NCBI GenBank assembly: GCA_015067585.1
Contig: SVMC01000003.1
Span: forward strand, 30,856 to 94,855
DNA from: Oscillospiraceae bacterium
GTDB taxonomy: Bacteria; Bacillota; Clostridia; Oscillospirales; Oscillospiraceae
Reading direction: 5' to 3'
DNA: 64,000 bases
Positions 59,885 to 64,000 of this stretch are shown here, piece by piece; position 1 is the first letter of the stretch; every line of letters begins with the position of its first letter. The translations under genes and the position numbers were made by a program. The notes under the pieces were generated by a model. That model ran no database searches. It saw nothing but the letters and a program-made list of their open reading frames with translations, and was not told the origin of the DNA.

Positions 59885-60267
59885 ATCTTTTCGTAGGTTT
59901 TCTGCAGGAAGCGCTCTGCGTTGACCACAAACCGTTCGTGGACGGCTTCACCGATGATGCCTTTTTCATCCTTTGCGGTGATCTTGAAGGTCAGCTTGCG
60001 GCCATCCACGGCGGTCAGCTCTGCTTCTGCGCTGACTTCCAGACCAACAGGTGTGGCGGCAAGATGATTGAGGTTCAGCATGGTGCCAACAGAGGTCTGA
60101 CCCTCCGGAAGAATTTCCTCCAAACAGTTGCAGGCAGCACCTTCCATCAAGGCTGCCATGCAGGGGGTGGCATATACCAGAAGAGAACCGGAGCCAACCA
60201 CCTGTGCGGTATCCTCCCGCTCCACCAGTGCCTCCGCGATGCCGATGCGGCCGATGTATTGTTCCAT
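59881..60267 (-). CDS. Hotdog-fold thioesterase, FlK-like
   Basis: A 128-residue single-domain hotdog thioesterase. Segments match the fluoroacetyl-CoA thioesterase-like family: YATPCMAALMEGAA (Thr and Glu of the expected active site) and the NHLAATPVGLEV block with the conserved His. The physiological substrate is probably a small acyl-CoA; fluoroacetate specificity is not implied. The GGAGTAAA site precedes ATG 60267. It is a single gene divergent from pncB. Confidence 0.88.
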   Translation of the reverse strand: MEQYIGRIGIAEALVEREDTAQVVGSGSLLVYATPCMAALMEGAACNCLEEILPEGQTSVGTMLNLNHLAATPVGLEVSAEAELTAVDGRKLTFKITAKDEKGIIGEAVHERFVVNAERFLQKTYEKI

Positions 60268-60334
60268 TATTTTACTCCTTCCATGTGTTTTGTACCATGA
60301 TACAAAATGGCCCATTTCTTGTCAATATGCAATG

Positions 60335-60387
60335 GCACAAAGTTTTTTGCACAGACCCTTGCCATTTTCGCTCTTTGTGCGTATAAT
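60335..60387 (+). promoter_or_regulatory. pncB promoter with flanking inverted repeat
   Basis: TTGCCA (60359-60364), 17 bases, TATAAT (60382-60387). A perfect 8-bp inverted repeat, GCACAAAG (60335-60342) and CTTTGTGC (60373-60380), brackets the -35. The position suits a repressor such as a nicotinate-responsive one; identity is unknown. Confidence 0.65.
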
Positions 60388-60428
60388 ATCTTCAATTATA
60401 CAGCCGAATGGCAGGAAAGAGGGATCGT

Positions 60429-61880
60429 ATGGACCTGAATAAACAGACAAATATGACCATGCTGTGCGATTTTTATGAACTGACCATGGGCAATGGCTAT
60501 TTGAAGTCTGGAATTCGTGACCGCATTACCTATTTTGATGTATTCTTCCGCAAATGTCCCGACGGCGGCGGCTTTGCCATCGCGGCGGGTCTGCAGCAGG
60601 TGGTGGAATACATTCAGGATCTTCGTTTCACGGAAGAGGATATTGCCTATCTTCGTGGAAGAGGATTGTTCTGTGAAGAATTTTTGGAATATCTGCGGAA
60701 TTTCCGCTTCACCGGCGATATTTATGCCGTTCCTGAGGGTACCCCGGTATTCCCCAGAGAGCCCATCATGACGGTGCGTGCCCCCGCCATTGAGGCCCAG
60801 TTCATTGAAACTTATCTCCTTCTGGCCCTGAACCATCAGAGCCTCATCGCAACCAAGGCCAACCGCATCGTCCATGCGGCGGAGGGCCGCACGGTGCTGG
60901 AGTTCGGCTCCCGCCGTGCTCAGGGTGCTTACGGCGCCATTCTGGGCGCCAGAGCGGCCTATATCGGCGGCTGCCATGGCTCGGCCTGCACCATTGCCGA
61001 TCAGTTGTTCGGTGTGCCTGCCGGCGGCACCATGGCCCACTCCTGGGTGCAGATGTTCGACACCCAGTATGAGGCATTCAAGACCTACTGCGAGATCTAC
61101 CCCGAGAATGCCACCCTTTTGGTGGACACCTATGATACCCTGCGCTCCGGCATCCCCGATGCCATCAGGGCCTTCAATGAGGTGCTGCGCCCCCGTGGCA
61201 TCACCAAGTGCGGCATTCGTCTGGATTCCGGCGATGTGACCTATCTGAGCCGTCAGGCAAGAAAGATGCTGGATGAGGCCGGCTGGCCGGAATGCAAGAT
61301 CTCCGCATCCAACTCTTTGGACGAGTACCTGATCCGGGATATTCTCCATCAGGGTGCCTGCATCGATATGTTCGGCGTGGGCGAGCGGCTGATCACCTCC
61401 CGTAGTGAGCCGGTATTCGGCGGCGTTTACAAGCTGGTGGCAGTAGAGGATGGCGAAGGCACCGTGATCCCCAAGATCAAGGTCAGCGAGAATGTGGAGA
61501 AGATCACCAATCCCCACTTCAAAAAGCTCTACCGCTTCTACAGCCGGGAGACCGGCAAGGCCATCATGGACTATCTCTGCGTCCATGATGAGACCGTGGA
61601 CGACAGCGGCACCATGGAGGTCTTCGATCCGGACAACACCTGGAAGCGCAAGACCGTATACGATTTCAATGCAAGACCTCTGCAGGAAACCATCTTCCGC
61701 AACGGCGAGCTGGTGTATCAGCTTCCCACTCTGGAAGAGATCCGCACCTATTGCCGTGAGCAGGTGGACACCCTGTGGGATGAAGTCAAGCGCTTTGACA
61801 ATCCCCATGTGTATCATCTGGACCTTTCTCAGAAGCTTTGGGACATCAAGGACGGTCTTCTGCGAAAAAAGAATAAGTAA
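60429..61880 (+). CDS. pncB: Nicotinate phosphoribosyltransferase
   Basis: Makes nicotinate mononucleotide from nicotinate and PRPP in NAD salvage. The 483-residue protein has TMLCDFYELTMGNGYL at the start, FGSRRAQGAYGAI (about 158-170), GTMAHSWVQMF with the expected His, and GIRLDSGDVTYLSRQARKML. ATG 60429 follows AAAGAGGGAT; the longer in-frame version to 60408 is less likely. It has a consensus promoter. A membrane protein gene follows six bases later in the same direction. Confidence 0.95.
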   Translation: MDLNKQTNMTMLCDFYELTMGNGYLKSGIRDRITYFDVFFRKCPDGGGFAIAAGLQQVVEYIQDLRFTEEDIAYLRGRGLFCEEFLEYLRNFRFTGDIYAVPEGTPVFPREPIMTVRAPAIEAQFIETYLLLALNHQSLIATKANRIVHAAEGRTVLEFGSRRAQGAYGAILGARAAYIGGCHGSACTIADQLFGVPAGGTMAHSWVQMFDTQYEAFKTYCEIYPENATLLVDTYDTLRSGIPDAIRAFNEVLRPRGITKCGIRLDSGDVTYLSRQARKMLDEAGWPECKISASNSLDEYLIRDILHQGACIDMFGVGERLITSRSEPVFGGVYKLVAVEDGEGTVIPKIKVSENVEKITNPHFKKLYRFYSRETGKAIMDYLCVHDETVDDSGTMEVFDPDNTWKRKTVYDFNARPLQETIFRNGELVYQLPTLEEIRTYCREQVDTLWDEVKRFDNPHVYHLDLSQKLWDIKDGLLRKKNK

Positions 61881-61886
61881 TTCTGA

Positions 61887-62417
61887 ATGAGAAAGACCAA
61901 GGCAAAACAGATAGCTCTTTGCGGATTATTGGGAGCATTGGCAGTCGTAATTATGATGCTGGGCGGCATCATCCCGGTGGCCACCTTCTGCTGCCCGATG
62001 CTGGCGGCCCTTCTGATGGTGCCGGTGCTGTTTGAGTGCGGCCCACGGTTGGCGCTGACATGGTATGCATCGGTCAGCCTCCTGTGCTGCCTTTTGGGGC
62101 CGGACAAGGAAGCGGCGGCGATCTATGTGTTTCTTGGCTGGTATCCGGTGCTGAAGGGGAGGATTGACAGGTTCAAACCCCTTGCCCGCCTTGCCATGAA
62201 GCTTCTGCTCTTAAATGGGGCAATCATCATGGTGTACAGCCTTTTGCTGTATGTGTTTGGTCTGGAGGGATTGCGGCAGGAATTCACAGAGATCGGCGCT
62301 GTCATGATGGCGGTGCTGCTCATCTTGGGCAATGTCACCTTCTTCCTCTTTGATGCCCTGCTGCCCCGCATGGCGCTGCTTTATGCTGTCCGCTTCCGCA
62401 AACGATTCTGGAAATAA
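61887..62417 (+). CDS. Integral membrane protein, paralogue of the gene at 35268
   Basis: A 176-residue protein with about six membrane helices (LLGALAVVIMMLGGIIPVAT and others). It shares the pattern ECG...YASV..L..LLGPDK......Y.FLG.Y...K..I.R with the protein at 35268-35771. Linked to pncB, it might import a nicotinate-related compound in the manner of an ECF S component, but its paralogue lies beside a J-domain gene, so that is only a suggestion. It ends at a strong bidirectional terminator. Confidence 0.75.
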   Translation: MRKTKAKQIALCGLLGALAVVIMMLGGIIPVATFCCPMLAALLMVPVLFECGPRLALTWYASVSLLCCLLGPDKEAAAIYVFLGWYPVLKGRIDRFKPLARLAMKLLLLNGAIIMVYSLLLYVFGLEGLRQEFTEIGAVMMAVLLILGNVTFFLFDALLPRMALLYAVRFRKRFWK

Positions 62418-62419
62418 AA

Positions 62420-62463
62420 AACGAACAGGGATGTGCTGATTTTACGGCACATCCCTGTTTTGT
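62420..62463. terminator. Bidirectional terminator
   Basis: A perfect 13-bp stem (AACAGGGATGTGC at 62424-62436 with its complement at 62447-62459) between the pncB operon and the converging ACP operon; TTTG follows on plus and CGTTTTTTATT on minus. Confidence 0.9.
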
Positions 62464-62476
62464 ATATAGGCAATGA

Positions 62477-62722
62477 TTAGAGCTTGGTGCGCTGGGCGAT
62501 GATGGACACCATTTCGCCAACATTCTTCATGGAGGAAACTTCGCTCATCTTGAACTTCATCTTAAAGGTGCGCTCTACAGCGGAGATGAGGGTGATATGC
62601 TCCAGGGAATCCCAATCTTCGATATCATCGGCGGTGGTGCGGGGGGTGATGTGGATGCTGTCATCATCAAAAACATCCTTGAATACCCGGTTCAGGCGGG
62701 CGTAAAGGGCTTTCAGTTCCAT
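62477..62722 (-). CDS. Acyl carrier protein
   Basis: An 81-residue ACP-fold protein. The phosphopantetheine serine is Ser39 in DWDSLEHITL. The sequence is divergent from fatty-acid AcpP (which has DSLDTVEL) and it starts four bases after an FkbH-like gene, so it belongs to a dedicated pathway that loads a glyceryl or other acyl group. ATG 62722 follows a GGAGTAATACT site in the end of that gene. It is the last gene of its operon. Confidence 0.9.
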   Translation of the reverse strand: MELKALYARLNRVFKDVFDDDSIHITPRTTADDIEDWDSLEHITLISAVERTFKMKFKMSEVSSMKNVGEMVSIIAQRTKL

Positions 62723-62726
62723 AGTA

Positions 62727-64000
62727 TTACTCCTTTTCCTGCGGCTCATTGCCCTGAACCGCGATCACATGGTTTTTGTTTTCGTAGGAGTCCACATCCA
62801 GCTTCCAGCGGGTGTTGCCGGCTTCGTCCTCCTGGATCTTTTCAAATCCGAAGCTGCCGAACAGCTCACGGACCATATTGTTCTTTGCAGTGGGATAGTA
62901 GTTGCCGTAGATGGTGCGAAGACCCTTTTCCCGGCAGCGCTCCACGAGCCTGTCCAGCATGGCCAGCTCCATGTCCCGCTTCAGGACACGGCAGCTCATG
63001 AGCCACAGCTCCACATCCAGCGCATCGCCGTCGATCTTGCCGATGACCACAGAAACCACACCGTTGTCGCCAAACTTATCGATAAGCTTGCCGTAGAGGC
63101 GGATGTGTTCCTTGCTTTCGTAAACCTGCTCCATTTCCGCGGGGGTATAGCGGCGGGTGGTCAGGTTGAACTGGTTGCTCTTGTTGGAGAGCTGGGTGAT
63201 GCGGGCGAGGTAGACGGGGATAAAGTCATCGATGGTGGCGGTCATCTCCAAAGAGCGGAGATATTCGCTGTAGTCGCCGAAGGAGGCCATCTGGGCGCTG
63301 CGGAGGGCATTGCCCTTGTACATTTCATTGCGCTTCAGGTCGTCATCGCTGAAGGAGGTGACTTCAAAATAGCCGCCCCGGTCGATGGTGGCGATGTAGT
63401 TTTCCACACCCTCCATCTCCGGCACTGCCACACCGGGCACCTGCGCCCGGACGATTGCCCGCTCGGCGGGATTGTCGTCGGCAAAGACGATGGCTTCCGG
63501 CAGGATGTTCAGCTCCTGTGCGATTTCCACGATGTTCCGGTCCTTGTTCTCCCAGTTGGCCTTGATGATGATGAAATCATCCGGCTTCAGGGCACCTTCC
63601 GGGTGGTTCAGGCCGGCAATGGCGTTCTCGTGGTCGTTCTTGGAGCAGACGGTGAGGAGGATTCCCTGTGCCTTTACGCACTTCAGGTAGGATTGGAATT
63701 CATAATAGGACTGGGAGACACCGGTCTCCTGACCGATCTCGATGCCGTCCACACCATCGTCGCCCACGACGCCGCCCCAAAGGGTGTTGTCCAGATCGAG
63801 GGCAAGGGCCTTCTTGTTTCTGCCGAACACGGACTTGATGATATTGGAAACATTGAAAGCAAAGGAGGGGATGGCCTCGAAGCACATGGCGTACTTGTAC
63901 ATATTCCAGTAGGAGGGATCGGACCATTTGCGAAGGCCGTAATCCGCTGCCAGATACGCAAGGTCATTCAGGAAGAAGCTCTCATGGCTTCTTGCATACT
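62727..64000 (-). CDS. FkbH-like HAD-IIIC protein, 5' end beyond window
   Basis: The minus frame is open from 62727 to the end of the window, giving 424 codons with the N-terminus missing. The first ATG inside the window (63902) is internal, because coding sequence such as DLAYLAADYGLRKWSDPSYW continues upstream. The HAD motif is ALDLDNTLWGGVVGDDG, followed by KNDHENAI and FADDNPAE, and the C-terminal 150 residues resemble a GNAT-like domain (GLRTIYGNYYPTAKNNMVRE). FkbH-type proteins move a phosphoglycerate-derived group onto ACP in polyketide, antibiotic or surface-glycan pathways. The ACP gene four bases downstream supports that. Confidence 0.88.
   Translation of the reverse strand, partial: YARSHESFFLNDLAYLAADYGLRKWSDPSYWNMYKYAMCFEAIPSFAFNVSNIIKSVFGRNKKALALDLDNTLWGGVVGDDGVDGIEIGQETGVSQSYYEFQSYLKCVKAQGILLTVCSKNDHENAIAGLNHPEGALKPDDFIIIKANWENKDRNIVEIAQELNILPEAIVFADDNPAERAIVRAQVPGVAVPEMEGVENYIATIDRGGYFEVTSFSDDDLKRNEMYKGNALRSAQMASFGDYSEYLRSLEMTATIDDFIPVYLARITQLSNKSNQFNLTTRRYTPAEMEQVYESKEHIRLYGKLIDKFGDNGVVSVVIGKIDGDALDVELWLMSCRVLKRDMELAMLDRLVERCREKGLRTIYGNYYPTAKNNMVRELFGSFGFEKIQEDEAGNTRWKLDVDSYENKNHVIAVQGNEPQEKE

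Overview
The window is about 64 kb of a Gram-positive, endospore-forming anaerobe of the class Clostridia, most likely the Oscillospirales (Ruminococcaceae/Oscillospiraceae). The base composition looks moderately GC-rich (my impression, not computed). Supporting traits are AGGAGG-type ribosome binding sites, a SipL-like DUF3794/LysM spore-coat protein, S-layer (SLH) anchored secreted proteins, a PASTA-domain kinase, a RemA/YicC/CdaA complement and a desulfoferrodoxin-type protein. I found no rRNA, tRNA, CRISPR array, prophage or transposase.

Layout. (1) 1-9347, minus: an unknown partial gene, a frameshifted DUF6809-type gene, and a 2626-residue S-layer-anchored glycoside hydrolase family 3 protein with permuted catalytic domains, carbohydrate-binding modules and an alanine-rich helical stalk of 105-residue repeats. 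(2) 10065-14672: a regulatory and stress island with an XRE repressor, sigma-70-family factor, DUF4367 membrane protein and secreted protein, an HTH/zinc-ribbon pair, an HTH-desulfoferrodoxin fusion, and a small basic protein whose reading frame contains a strong intrinsic terminator. (3) 14753-22922: a divergent arginine regulon, argG-argH-argF on minus and argC-argJ-argB-argD on plus, around a shared control region with ArgR-like boxes. (4) 23031-29640: BioY, a two-gene secreted/membrane cell-surface operon, two small genes, and an NhaC-type transporter under a lysine (L-box) riboswitch, hence probably a lysine transporter.

(5) 29779-50108: a long co-directional block. It starts with a DUF3343/cysteine-desulfurase pair, then cdaA-cdaR (c-di-AMP synthesis), RseC-like, DUF5685 and DnaJ-like genes, then the conserved housekeeping run yicC-remA-gmk-rpoZ-priA-def-fmt-rsmB-rlmN-prpC-prkC-rsgA-thiN, and ends with the SipL-like gene. 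rpe, usually between rsgA and thiN, is absent. (6) 50151-59251: an SLH protein, murC, a DUF896 protein, two FAD oxidoreductases, a GH24 lysozyme with SLH anchor, and a truA operon. (7) 59288-64000: small regulators, a thioesterase, pncB, a second copy of a membrane protein family seen at 35.3 kb, and the edge of an ACP/FkbH-like cluster.

The strongest leads are the terminator inside a coding region (13855-14091), which implies a stop-less mRNA as in ArfA/BrfA ribosome-rescue genes; the HTH-desulfoferrodoxin fusion that keeps all iron ligands but lacks the catalytic lysine; the repeated sigma-element-like motif around the sigma-factor operon; and the permuted, repeat-stalked GH3 protein.
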